Origin: Paraglomus occultum
Lineage: Eukaryota > Glomeromycota > Glomeromycetes > Paraglomerales > Paraglomeraceae
Assembly: GCA_910592205.1 (NCBI GenBank)
Contig: CAJVPJ010000600.1
Coordinates: 1 to 21,081 of the forward strand
Direction: 5' to 3'
DNA length: 21,081 bases
This document shows, piece by piece, positions 10,751 to 21,004 of this stretch. Below the pieces are notes generated by a model that had not been told where the DNA came from, searched no databases, and saw nothing but the letters and a program-made list of their open reading frames with translations. The translations under genes and the position numbers were made by a program. The stretch's first letter is position 1; each line of letters begins with the position of its first letter.

Positions 10751-11920
10751 TAATTGAAGTCTGTTACGCATAAAGTACCTTCCAAAGAACAGAACAATTT
10801 GATCAATAGCACTATACAGATGTTGAGCAATGTGAAGCTCAGAGAAGAATTAACTTCTCGCGGTCAATTCTAGACGTGAACGATAGAGTCGGAAAGCGAG
10901 GCTGTTTGTTTACGATAATATATTTCGACCCAGACGGATCTGCTTACACAATGGTAAGAGTTGTGTGGTGTACATCGTCGAACAGTATGCATGGGTTGAG
11001 TGCTAATGATTAATAATACTGCGCGTGCTATTGCCATCATATCATAGCAACGACCGTGTCGTTGATTTATTACGTTTTAACCGTCATTGTATGTATGATA
11101 TAATATTAATCATGTAGACGTGTTATTTTCGAAATCTTTTTTTTTGTGATTATTGGTTTATTGTATTAATTATTTGTGATACTACATTCTGATTTACTCA
11201 AAAATAATCATAAAGACATTTCTACATTCGTATCAGTCATATCTGATATATTTATGTCGTCAAGACATTTCACATTTTCATAAATGCAATGCAAATTTGA
11301 TAAATAGTGTACATAGAAAACAAATGAATGATATTATATATTTCGACAAATACATATACACAACATATCGCCATCAATTATATGGCACAACCAAGTGATG
11401 CATGTTCCCATTATTATATTAAATCCACGAGTTGCGTTAGTACTTGATAATTCGATATCGAAATAGTTGGTGACGAAGAGAAGTGTTGAGAGAGTGGTTT
11501 TGTACTGAATACGAAGCATATGCGCTTAACAAGATAATATCACACTATTTTCAGGTGGTGGTGGCTTCCAAAAACCGAGAAAGAGTTTGTGTTAATGCAA
11601 ATCCTAATCCTCAGCGCAAAAGCGAAACGTTTCCCTTGATACGAAATTGACGTTTGGGAATAGTAAAGGTCTATTCATTCATGAATGTAATCATCTCAGA
11701 TGTTAATCTCAATCCCTTTTTATGCCGCTTTATTTAAATACGTTCAATTTATTTGTAAAATATTACAGAATTTGCAAGAACGTGAATCATATGCAAAATT
11801 CTTTGTAAATAATTATTATATCAATTATTGTACAAATTGGAAGATCCGAGTATAAAATATATATGTGTATAGTATCTATCTAGAATCCGGATGTTGGAAA
11901 ACCAAGACAAGGTGATAATA
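10751..11920. other. Shared 3' flank of two convergent genes
   Basis: About 1.2 kb between the stops of the CM1 and PACT genes. It should hold both 3' UTRs and polyadenylation signals. Directly after the CM1 stop (TGA, then TAA) the same frame is open for 39 further codons (10754-10873) and reads like coiled coil; see findings. The rest (10874-11920) is AT-rich, and I see no gene in it. Confidence 0.55.
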
Positions 11921-14900
11921 TTAGTATTGGCGTAGAGCGTTTCGTTGTTGTTTCACGAGATGCTTCAGCTCCAATTTATTAGCCCAATTTTGCCTCATAA
12001 GCCTATAAACCGAAGACATCAGGTAGTATAAGTAAATCGATCTCGAATCCTAACATGGTCAATTCGGCTTACCTCATCCGTTGAATCGCAATTATGGCAG
12101 TAACCACACATCGAAAACGGTTTAATAGAGGATACTCTTCACAATCATCATTTTGAAAGAGCCTTTCGTTACGGAGCATTATAGAAACTGCTTCTTGGCT
12201 GAAACAAAAAAAAAAGGCAAAAGCGTTATCGTGGGACTTTAATCGTTATACTTCATTACTGAATTTCACATTACCACATATCCGGTCCTCCGATTATCGC
12301 TATTAAAAAGTTTTTCTGATGGCAAAGGTCGGCCCGAAAACCGCGTTCTCGATGAACACTGGCCTTCAGGAACTTGATCTCATTGGAATAAATCTCACAC
12401 TTGTCGGTCAACCGTTTTCGATCTCTGTTCATTTCCGCCTTGTATTTAACTTTTAATTGGGCAATTTCCGACTATCAAAATATTTACGTTTAGAACCAGA
12501 ATTGCGTAAAAAAAATTTGTAAATAAAATGACAATAACAAACCTCCATATCATATCTTCTGTCATCTTCGACTTCCTGCACCCGGTTATGCAACTCTAGC
12601 AATTCATTGTTGAGCTTCATATTTTCATTCATCAAAAATCGCATCTCGTCATCGTCATAACTTGACACCTTTTAAAAACGTAAAGTAAATGTCGATTATA
12701 TACTTAGATATCAAAATCTAAGGCGACGTATAATATCCATGCTTACCAAATTCATTTCTTGGAACCTTTGCTCGTTTCCTAGGCTGTGTTGTAAATGACT
12801 CGATTCTTTGCGGAGTTTGTTATACTGCTCTTGAATTGATTGCAACTGATCTTCATAACGTGACAGTTGTTCACGTTTTTCTTGATGATCACGTCGTTCG
12901 AATTGTAATTCTTCTGTAACAGTTTGTAACTGTACTTCTAGTGCCTTGACATGTTCCTTCTCTGCCTGTATATCTGAATCCATAGTCTCCTTCATCTGCA
13001 CGTGAACATCCATAAATATTATCAGCTTTTATTTCACAACTGCAGGTTTGTTAGCTACCAGAAACATATAATGTGCAAACCCAATTACCTCATTTGCAAT
13101 GAGATATTTTCGCTGTAGCTCGGACTTTTCCTTAAGTATTACGCTCTTCTCTTTTATTATTTTTGTTAATTTCTCCTTTACAATTTGAAGTTCATGCTGT
13201 AAATCCGCAATCTTCTGGGCAGAACGTTCAGCCGCAACATCCTTCTCTAAACAAATACGCACGCGATTTCCATTAATAATAAATAAAAATTTGGCTCGGA
13301 ACGTTTACTCGCTATCCATCTCACCTTTTTGCAGCCTCCTAATACGAGCCTCAAGTTCAGTGACTGAAGAATTCTTTTTACGATATCTCTCTGACTCCTA
13401 AAATCAAATATATCAGGGACGGGCTGAAGCCACCAAAGGCAAAACAAAAAACACACCTTGTGAAAATTGTTTAGTTGCTGCCTGAGATCAGCTTTTTCTT
13501 TAACCCATAAAGCTTTCTCCAGAGTAAGTGCTTTTTTACTCGATATTGCTGATTGCAAATCATTCTCTAAATCCCTTATTTTTTCAATTAGTTTGTCATT
13601 TTCCTAAAGACAACATTATTAACCAATGTTAATTTTAATCAATAAACTTAAACTAGCATTTGCCCCTTGTGTTACCTTAGTAGACGACCGTGATGATGGT
13701 GAACTATCCGATCGATTCGTGCTACCAATGCTATTTGTGCTATTGATACTCGTTCGCCGAACATTACCCTGTTGGGAAACAAAACGGACAAGCTCGTCCA
13801 CATATCCAATTGCTTGCGCGCTTTCTTGTAACGACATCTCTATTTCCTGTTCTCGCCTATTCGAACAATGTATTTAAAAATTCGCTAAAGAAAATCGGGA
13901 TACACATAAATACGCGTCAATATTGACATACATGATACTCCTTGTTGATCTTCGGCTAGAACCAGAGTTTGCTTTAATTCTGTTGACACCCAAGGATTGA
14001 TTATTCACTTTGGCTGACTGTTTCAGAGTCTCAGAGTGTTGCTTCCGTTTTTCCATCAACTCCATCTGACGAGCCTCATAATTACTTTTTAGATCTTCTA
14101 TACTCTTGCTTAATTCGTCTATCTGACTCATCAATCTATCTCGTTCCGAAGTCAGTTCCTCTTTGCGAGATTCTAATTCGTCATTTTCCCTCTCAAGAAC
14201 GTCGTTTTGTCTTTCCAAGTTTCTGTTTTGTTCACTCAACTCGTCTGACAGTTGATAATTCACGTTGATTAGCTGCTTGATAGTCTCAGACTGTTGCTTG
14301 CGTTGTTCAGTAATCTCCATCTGCCGAGTCTCGTGCTTTCTTTTCATGACTTCTGCATTTTTGTTCAAGTCATCTACCTGACTTATTAACCTTTGTTGCT
14401 CCAAAGTTAACTCCCTTTTTCGGGATTCCAATCCATTTCTTTGCTTCTCGAGAAATTCATTTTGTTTTTCAAGATTTCGGATTTGGCCCCCCAATTCTCT
14501 CAATCTCGGTTCTAATCTTTTATTTTCCCTTTCGTACTCTTCAATCCATTCATTACCTTGGCCGCGGGCCATTGCGAGCTGTTCACCGAGTTCTCCTACT
14601 TCTTTTTGTAAACTTTCCATCTGCTTTTCTGCGTTCAGGTTATTTTGTTTATTAGTTTTTAAGTCAGATTCTAGTTTAGAATTTGTTGATTCTAGTCTTT
14701 CAATCTCAGTACGCGCATCCATATTCTGCACCGACAATTCGTTTACTCGCTTCCTAAGCGATTCTACTTGTGCGCTTAAGCAGCTTTTCTCATCTTCAAA
14801 ATTGTTTCGTTCTGTTCGAAGCTTTTCGTTCTCATCCTTCAATTCTTTCATTTGTTCATTGACGCTAAGACTCTGAAATGTAGTGCTTTTCCGTTCCGAT

Positions 14901-15220
14901 TCGAGCTCCTTTTCAAGATCGGCTACTCGCTTGTTAAGATCGTCGACCTCTGCTAGTGCACACATTTTTTCTTCTTCGAACAAGTCCCGTGTGAGAGTCA
15001 AATCTTCGATTTGTATTTGCATCTCGGATACCTGACTCTCATATTCGGCCAACTTTGTCTTGTAATTAATGAGCTGTTCTTTAACGATCTCAAACTGTGC
15101 GCCAACATCACGTAAAGAAAGAACGCTTCGATCGTCAATGTCGTAATCAATCAGGTCAGATCTTTCGTCAGAGTCAACAGAAGCTAACTCTGCTGAGACG
15201 AGAGGCCCCGCACTTGACAT
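11921..15220 (-). CDS. Pericentrin/Pcp1-like spindle pole protein with PACT domain
   Basis: Large coiled-coil protein expected at the inner spindle pole body, where PACT proteins anchor the microtubule-nucleating machinery and bind calmodulin. Exons: 15220-13932, 13856-13676, 13603-13457, 13397-13325, 13246-13089, 12995-12747, 12668-12543, 12471-12275, 12198-12073, 12002-11921. Frame is kept across all nine introns (59-93 nt), giving 875 aa. Residues about 50-430 are coiled coil with an internal 85-residue duplication (248-409). Residues 431-490 hold a Ser/Asn/Arg-rich break, followed by more coiled coil to about 770. The C-terminus is the PACT domain: 'HRERGFRADLCHQKNFLIAI' (781-800), then 'RFRCVVTAIIAIQRMRLMRQ' (834-853) and W855, matching the hydrophobic/basic signature of pericentrin, AKAP450 and fungal Pcp1. 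No CM1 motif is visible at its N-terminus. The start at 15220 opens a typical acidic N-terminus; the frame stays open upstream to an ATG at 15436, so the start is less certain than the rest. Confidence 0.89.
13994..14479 (-). repeat. Tandem duplication (255-bp unit) inside the PACT gene
   Basis: Two gap-free copies of about 77 residues start 85 codons (255 bp) apart. Copy A begins at 14479 ('RNLEKQNEFLEK', 'LESRKRELT', 'RQMEITEQRKQQSETIKQ'). Copy B begins at 14224 ('RNLERQNDVLER', 'LESRKEELT', 'RQMELMEKRKQHSETLKQ'). Eight linker residues ('SDELSEQN') end the first unit. A period of 85 is one residue more than twelve heptads, so the duplication shifts the coiled-coil register by one. Confidence 0.85.
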
Positions 15221-15660
15221 AAGTGTGGTGTGTGGTTTTGAATTCGCGTCTTCGAGTTTGTGAATAATAAATTTCGCCCTTATTATTTGCGTAAAAGTTT
15301 GGAACACGAAACACTTGTTTATGTAGTACCATAAAAGCCTAGCACTAACTATTGTTAAGCATATCGTGTCTCGTGATGATAATAAAATAAACAATCTGGC
15401 CAAATGTACAGGGAAATGATCGGCAGTCAGTTCCAAATTTAATATTAAGGTTTACTATCAATAATTATTGGATGTTGGAAAAGAAGCAAAATTAAAAATC
15501 CAGGCTCTTCGTTCAACCTCTCTGGTTGCTTCTTTGTTTGTTTGTTTTTTTGTAGTCAAAAAAAAAATTTATATGATGGAACTTGCAAGAGTTAAAGTTT
15601 GCAACAGAATTTCGACTTTTATCGTCGTGCTTGTTGTTGTCTGATCATATATGTAGCTAA

Positions 15661-16017
15661 TTCTGTAACTTCATAAAAGCTTGTAAACTTTCTTCTTATG
15701 CTGGGTTTCTTGCATAAATAGATACACAGATGTAATCGTGAAGTAGGGTGAGAATCAGTACAACAGGTCTTCGTAAATATTATGAGGAAACCGGACGAGT
15801 AATTATTACTTCCTTTGCCTCCAATGTTTGCCGTTTAAAAAGAATTATTCAAATTGCCAGAAAAAAAATGGATTTGTTAGGCTCCTCCTTGCTAAGAAAG
15901 ATGAAAGCCATCAATAAGGCAAGTTTATGGAAAATAGACAACTTAGTATTTTTAAAAGCAAAAGTTGGTTATTACTATATTAGACTTGGCGAGAAGCTTA
16001 GAAGAGACAGAACATGA
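15661..16017 (+). pseudogene. Bacterial RNase J-like (beta-CASP nuclease) relic
   Basis: A single plus frame carries a short stretch that resembles ribonuclease J of Gram-positive bacteria and Mollicutes. From 15661 it reads 'FIKACKLSSYAGFLA', then 'IDT' where RNase J has the '(L)SDST' motif. After a few stop codons (15715, 15733, 15739) come 'TGLRKYYEETGRVIITSFAS' and 'NVCRLKRIIQIARKK', which fit the hallmark 'GRxxxxTFASNxxR' block, and 'DLLGSSLL', which fits the following 'FGRSM'-like block. The metallo-beta-lactamase half and the C-terminal part are absent, so it cannot be functional. RNase J is a bacterial and organellar RNA-decay enzyme not expected in fungal nuclear genomes. The likely source is a Mollicutes-related endobacterium of the fungus, but that is inferred. 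Family identification rests on pattern recognition and could be wrong. Confidence 0.55.
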
Positions 16018-16044
16018 TTCTTTTTTTAACATCAAGACATAACG

Positions 16045-16348
16045 ATGAAACAAAGAGGCAAAATATTAAACTTTGTAGAGCAAACTGCTACGAGTCACAT
16101 GTAAATACAATCAAAGTTAATTCTAGAACCGTGACGAATTTTGCAGAAATGTTTTTGCGATAAAAAAAAAACTTAAAATTTGATTCGTTCTTAACACATC
16201 ATGCGATGCGTTTTGTTTTTCCAGTGTCGGTGAAGATATACTGATGTAAGTAGACATGTTTAAAATTTGATAAATCGGGTTGCTCTTTACATCCAGGGAA
16301 TATGTTGATTTCTTTGAAATCGAAGCTCCAAAAAGGCGAAGAAAATAA
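16045..16348 (+). CDS. Tentative small spliced gene with a 21-nt microexon
   Basis: Three pieces join in frame: 16045-16100, 16225-16245 and 16297-16348, coding 42 aa and ending at a TAA. The 21-nt middle exon is framed by a good acceptor (TTTTTCCAG) and a consensus donor (GTAAGT), and the last exon by TACATCCAG. The joined end reads 'VGEDILMEYVDFFEIE' then 'APKRRRK', with a nuclear-localisation-like basic terminus. I recognise no family. The first exon is the weakest part and the whole may be chance. It overlaps nothing else and follows the RNase J-like relic closely. Confidence 0.15.
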
Positions 16349-18434
16349 ATTTATTCTAAAATAGAAGGACGAAGAAACGACCTTTTTCTTAATGTTGATT
16401 ATTCAACAGGATATACTATGTACTAATAAACGGATCTACCAAGCTGTAAAATATTTGTACCATCAATTGCTCTTACAAAGCTCATAACTGATTATTGAAA
16501 CGACAATTGTTTTATTAGTTAGTCAAGTCTAGTCGAAATACCAAATCGAAGAAAGCGCCGATTTAATTTAATGATAGAATTTTTCCTTTCGATTTTGCGA
16601 CAGAATAATTGTTATTGTTATTTTAATGTACATTCCTTATTTAATACGAGTAGGAAGTACTTCGTATAGGGAGATAAAAGCCGTTCTGACTCGCGTCGTA
16701 CTTAACCCAGCTATCGATGTCGATACAATATAATGTGATTTTGAATTTCACAGCAATTAGTTGGCTGGGTAAGCATATACACCTCTGTTAAAATTAACTT
16801 TAGCGTAGCTGCTAACAAAGAGGAAGGATTAATCCAGGTCGCTTGGCAATAAAGCCATATTTTATATTGTATAAAATCAGACCACATGTCACTGATGCTT
16901 GGGACAGTGTAAACTCAGTGAGACAGTAAAAATAAAGATGGATCAGTAGACACGTTAACATCGTAATAGAATTTGTTAACTATGTTATCTACGATGTCCC
17001 ACATATACAGTGTACAACAAAAATTGTTTGCAGTATAACGTTGATAAAGAACAGTTGATTTATAATAGAACAGGAATTTACATTACATCCAGAAGAGGTC
17101 GACGTATTTTTTTGGCTTGATTTTTTTACCCGCGAACCATAAGCGTAGAATTTGTGGCAAGACTATCGCTTGGTGATTATTTCTAGTTGGATCCCCCCAT
17201 AAGGCGAAAATGGGTATTGTAACAAGGTCAAAGTTAAGCATATTAATTTTTTTCAAGTCGCAAACATTACTTGACGTTAAACACGCTTTCCCCGTTTTGG
17301 CTGATGATATTTTATTGCTGATAAACCTCTTCGGATATAATTATTTAGAAACAGGATACGAATCAACCATCTGAATCAGAAACGCGTAATCTATGTCTTA
17401 TCATATCGTTTTCGGGATGAAAATGACTGTGCTCTCGCTGTATTGCATGACGAAAAAGACGCTTTTCATAATAAACTTGGCTCGACATTGAATCAGTCTC
17501 GCGAGATATGAGTGCTAATATCAGATTACAGTCATGTTTGATACGATTCTGTGAAAACGATTTTTGTACAATGATCAATTACGAATTACGCGTACGGCAC
17601 ATCATTAGATCATATGAGAAATCGGACAGCAAGCAAAAATTGTTGACTTTCATAGTAATCAATAATAATCGGAACTTGTAATACATGCAGATTTTTTGCG
17701 GCTATTGGATAATACACAGTAACACGACAGGTCAAATCGGCAGACAAAGTAATTTGTTCTAATTATTCTTGTGGCATAGAATCTTCGATATGTAGAATCG
17801 AATGATGTATATCTGTATTAGCTTTATTATTTATTGAGTGCGAAATAGTAAGACAGTATACAACCGCAAAGAAGAAAACGTCTTTAGAAGCATGATACTC
17901 AATATGAATATGACAATGACCGATTTACTTCAGCCGATTAATCTTTAATAAAATGATACGCCAAGCTCGGCTATTTCTCACAAAAAAAAAAGAATTTTTT
18001 ATGTCTTATAATTATTTCGACGCTTTTCCTTTCTTTTTACGATCCTTGTTATCCTCCTCTTTCTGCCATAAGAATGACGAGAATTCTAACAACTATTCCG
18101 ACCGGATCAGTAAACAGATCCACGGCGTGTCAGACGTCTGTAATATCCGCATGCCGCACGATAAATTATAGCTTGGGTATCATACAAGACTATAGAATAA
18201 ATAAGATTTAAGCGTCATTGTGTAAAGCAGAGTCCAAAAGTGAAAGTCTAACCCATCTCTTATCCAGCTATCCCACCAATGTATACCTACTGTATCCACT
18301 AAATAAACAATCCAGTGTATAGTTATATGCTCCATAAGAGTTTGAATCTAAAGAACATGTTGAATACTTGTGACCACAGTAACAATCCAGTACCGATATG
18401 ATGGACACGGTTTATTTTTGCCCAATGCTTGCGA
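16349..18434. other. Intergenic region without a recognisable gene
   Basis: About 2.1 kb of AT-rich sequence. A minus-strand frame at 17083-17340 is open for 85 codons without an early ATG, and one at 17363-17578 for 71 codons. A short minus frame at 18012-18092 ends in a charged stretch like a protein C-terminus, after a possible acceptor. None resembles a known family. The stretch next to 18434 should hold the 3' UTR of the kinase gene. Confidence 0.5.
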
Positions 18435-20039
18435 TTACTTTAGGAATCCATATAACCTATTGTTCATATCTGTTACTACCGTGGGCATTGTAATTCCTTG
18501 CATCTGTTGTTGCTGTTGTTGTTGCTGTTGTTGTTGTTGCTGCTGTAATTGCTGTTGTTGCTGCTGCTGTAATTGCTGTTGTTGTTGTTGTTGTTGCTGT
18601 AGGTGTTGTTGCTGCTGCTGCTGCTGTTGTTGTTGCTGCTGGTTCTGCGGATTATACATTCTAATCGCAGTAGCCAACTGTACGTTATTCATTGGTGCCA
18701 ATTGCATGCCGTTCATCTGCATGTTCATGCTTTGCAATTGATTTACGTTAGCAACTGCGATCGTCGGTACCTGAATCCCTATCTGTTGCGGTGGCATTAC
18801 CCTAATAGTATTAGTAGCTAGTCTTCCGTTCATCTGCGTCGCATTCAGTGGATTCATTGTATTCATCGCATTTAACGTTGTCGATGGAGCCGGATTCTGT
18901 AAATGGCCATGGTTCATCCTAGTTGCATTCATATGAGTCGGATTCAATTGCGTAACGTTCATCTGGGTAACATTTGGTATTGTTTGAGTTGTAGCTACTG
19001 GTACTGTTACTCCTCCAAGCGTCATACTAGCACTACTTTGAGCTGATCCAACAAGAGTCGTAGTCGAGCTTGCGGGAGTGGAGTCCATATGATCAATTGA
19101 AAGAGGGTGCGAAATTGGAGTCGCTTGGGCAGACATGACGCGCGTAGTGTCAATAGGAGATGGAAGCATGTCAGCGAAATATCTATGCTCCAGTGCTTCC
19201 TTGGCCGTTATCCTTCTATCCGGAACATACACTAACATCTGAGTCAATAAATCCAATGCATCCTTATCCATCATGGGCACCTGCGATTGTAACCCAGTTG
19301 GATTAGGGATTTTGTATCTATTCGGTTTGAAATCAAGAGATTGAGTTACATTAGGCCAGGTAACGTCATTCGGCACCCCCATGCATCTAAATATTTTTAT
19401 GAGTTGATCTTCGTTGGTAGTACCCGGAAACAAAGGTCTCCCCGAATACATTTCGGCCATAATACAGCCGGCGGACCATATGTCAATTGAAGTGTTGTAT
19501 TGTCTAGAACCAAGAAGAACGTCCGGGGATCGGTACCAGAGAGTGACAACTTCGTTCGAGTAAGTAGTCACAGGTATACCGAATGCACGCGCGAGGCCGA
19601 AATCGGCCAATTTCAGCTGACCGTGTTTGTTGATGAGCAAATTCTGTGGCTTAAGATCTCGATGAAGCACTCTGTTTTCATGACAGAATGCGATGCCTTT
19701 AAGCATCTGCTTCATAAATGATTTGATAACAAAATGATCGAGCGCTCCGTTTCTTCCATGTGTGTCCATGTATTTTTTTAAATCCTGATCCATGTATTCA
19801 AAAACAAGCATTAACTTATAGTCGGTGTGAATGACATCCATTAATCTGACAATGTTTTCGTGCTTGAGTTCTTTCATTAGGGATATCTCGCGTATTGCTG
19901 TCGATGGAGCTCCTTCTTCCGAATCAAGATTTATTTCCTTAAGTGCAACTATTTCACCTGAAAACACATTCTTTCCTTTGTAGACAGTAGCATATGTGCC
20001 TTCACCTAGTTTTTCCTGGCGTTCATATCGTTCTGCCAT
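18435..20039 (-). CDS. PHO85: PHO85-like cyclin-dependent kinase with Q/N/M-rich tail
   Basis: Cyclin-dependent Ser/Thr kinase of the Pho85/CDK5 type. In yeasts it works with PCL cyclins in phosphate, glycogen and nutrient signalling, in cytosol and nucleus. One uninterrupted 534-codon frame, starting at an ATG that gives the usual N-terminus. The kinase domain covers residues 5 to about 290: glycine loop '[11 protein letters not shown]' (12-22), K34, cyclin-binding helix 'PSTAIRE' (45-51), 'HRDLKPQN' (126-133), 'DFG' (146-148), and the T-loop '[18 protein letters not shown]' with Ser161 instead of the Thr of CDK1, as in Pho85, which needs no activating phosphorylation. Pho85 itself stops near 305 aa. 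Here a tail of about 230 residues follows, first Ser/Thr-rich, then with 'MNxTx' pentapeptides (360-384), then Gln-rich (467-512), ending '[10 protein letters not shown]'. The lack of introns contrasts with the four spliced genes nearby. Confidence 0.95.
   Translation of the reverse strand: MAERYERQEKLGEGTYATVYKGKNVFSGEIVALKEINLDSEEGAPSTAIREISLMKELKHENIVRLMDVIHTDYKLMLVFEYMDQDLKKYMDTHGRNGALDHFVIKSFMKQMLKGIAFCHENRVLHRDLKPQNLLINKHGQLKLADFGLARAFGIPVTTYSNEVVTLWYRSPDVLLGSRQYNTSIDIWSAGCIMAEMYSGRPLFPGTTNEDQLIKIFRCMGVPNDVTWPNVTQSLDFKPNRYKIPNPTGLQSQVPMMDKDALDLLTQMLVYVPDRRITAKEALEHRYFADMLPSPIDTTRVMSAQATPISHPLSIDHMDSTPASSTTTLVGSAQSSASMTLGGVTVPVATTQTIPNVTQMNVTQLNPTHMNATRMNHGHLQNPAPSTTLNAMNTMNPLNATQMNGRLATNTIRVMPPQQIGIQVPTIAVANVNQLQSMNMQMNGMQLAPMNNVQLATAIRMYNPQNQQQQQQQQQQQQHLQQQQQQQQQLQQQQQQQLQQQQQQQQQQQQQQMQGITMPTVVTDMNNRLYGFLK
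18504..18641 (-). repeat. Polyglutamine tract in the PHO85-like gene
   Basis: Forty-six codons, almost all Gln, interrupted by two Leu and one His-Leu pair. CAA and CAG are mixed, so the DNA is an impure trinucleotide repeat that should be less prone to slippage than a pure CAG run. The same DNA read on the plus strand gives long Cys or Leu runs that are not genes. Confidence 0.95.
18885..18962 (-). repeat. 'MNxTx' pentapeptide repeats in the PHO85-like tail
   Basis: Residues 360-384 run as [25 protein letters not shown], a period of five residues (15 bp). Further copies of Met-Asn follow ([15 protein letters not shown]). It looks like a decayed minisatellite that expanded in frame. Confidence 0.7.
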
Positions 20040-20990
20040 TATGGGGACTTAATAGTTTATAATGGAAAAGCAATAAAGAGAGGAGAAATCGAAGCGTAGA
20101 GGGAAGGGAAAGGGGGAGGATATAAAGAGCGGGCGGAAAAAAAGAATCTGGAAAAGAAAAAAAAAGAGATAAAGAAAATTATGCAATAGCAAATATAGGT
20201 ATATTTATTAATAATGACTATATGTAAATATTATGCGGAGGGTTTGTTGTAAAGTGTTGGTTGGTCAACCACGGTGACCGATTGTCTTCCTCTGTGACTG
20301 GGCTGTGTCTGCTGTGATTGACACTTTGTAGTCAGTCTATGTACTCTTCGTAAGAGCAAGCGAGCGTTGATGAGGGCCTAAGTGCCTCTGATATAGAGAG
20401 GAGAGGGGTTTAGAAGCAGCAGATCATAGGAAGAGTGAAATAAGTAAATGACAATATCAATATTCAGGATGGATGATGTATAAATAGTATTGTGCTGGTA
20501 TCATTTATGTTATTTGATTTTGTTCGTATAGCTTGTGAAACTTCAAGCCCAGTCACGTTCACATGAAGGGCTTTATTACTGCGGGGGTAACTGCGGTGAG
20601 ATAACGCAGTCATACCACCACTCATTATAAATAAATGCGACAATATTGTTAATGTGTTTGAAAGTTAAATGGTTTTTTTAGTCGCCACATCCCGGTAAAA
20701 GCCGAAAGCGATTCTTTTTTTGTAAAGTTAAATCATGTGATATGATTTAGAACTTTGCAGTGAAACGGTATTAGGTATGCTTTTTGTTATTTGGGCGGAC
20801 CAGAATTTTACCACGTGAACCCAAAATGGTTAGTACGGCTGAAAAATCGCCAATATTTATTAGCTGCGGCTTTAATATTAAGCATACAACGGTTTTATAT
20901 TTAGGCCTTTGTTATACCAGAATGGCATTATGGTATACTAATAGAAACGTTTATAGTAGAATTGGACGATAGCACTAAACCGAGATTTGC
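20040..20990. other. Upstream flank of the PHO85-like gene
   Basis: Purine-rich on the plus strand from about 20060 to 20180, so the kinase mRNA leader or core promoter is pyrimidine-rich, as is common in fungi. A short palindrome-like TGGTT-GGTC-AACCA lies near 20257-20270. A CACGTG site is at 20812-20817. Plus-strand open frames at 20784-20972 resemble no family I know. No RNA gene is visible. Confidence 0.45.
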
Positions 20991-21004
20991 TATGCTTTGC
21001 TTTT

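Noticed and set aside
10477-10830. 117-codon minus-strand frame over the CM1 gene's last exon
   Set aside because: It mirrors the Ser/Pro-rich tail, has no recognisable domain, and runs opposite a well-supported exon.
17363-17578. Minus-strand frame containing 'MSSQVYYEKRLFRHAIQ'
   Set aside because: It looks somewhat protein-like, but no family was recognised and no sensible intron joins it to the open frame at 17083-17340.
18370-18741. Plus-strand frame with a very long cysteine run
   Set aside because: It is the antisense reading of the polyglutamine tract in the kinase gene; the Leu-run frame at 18603-18821 is the same artefact.
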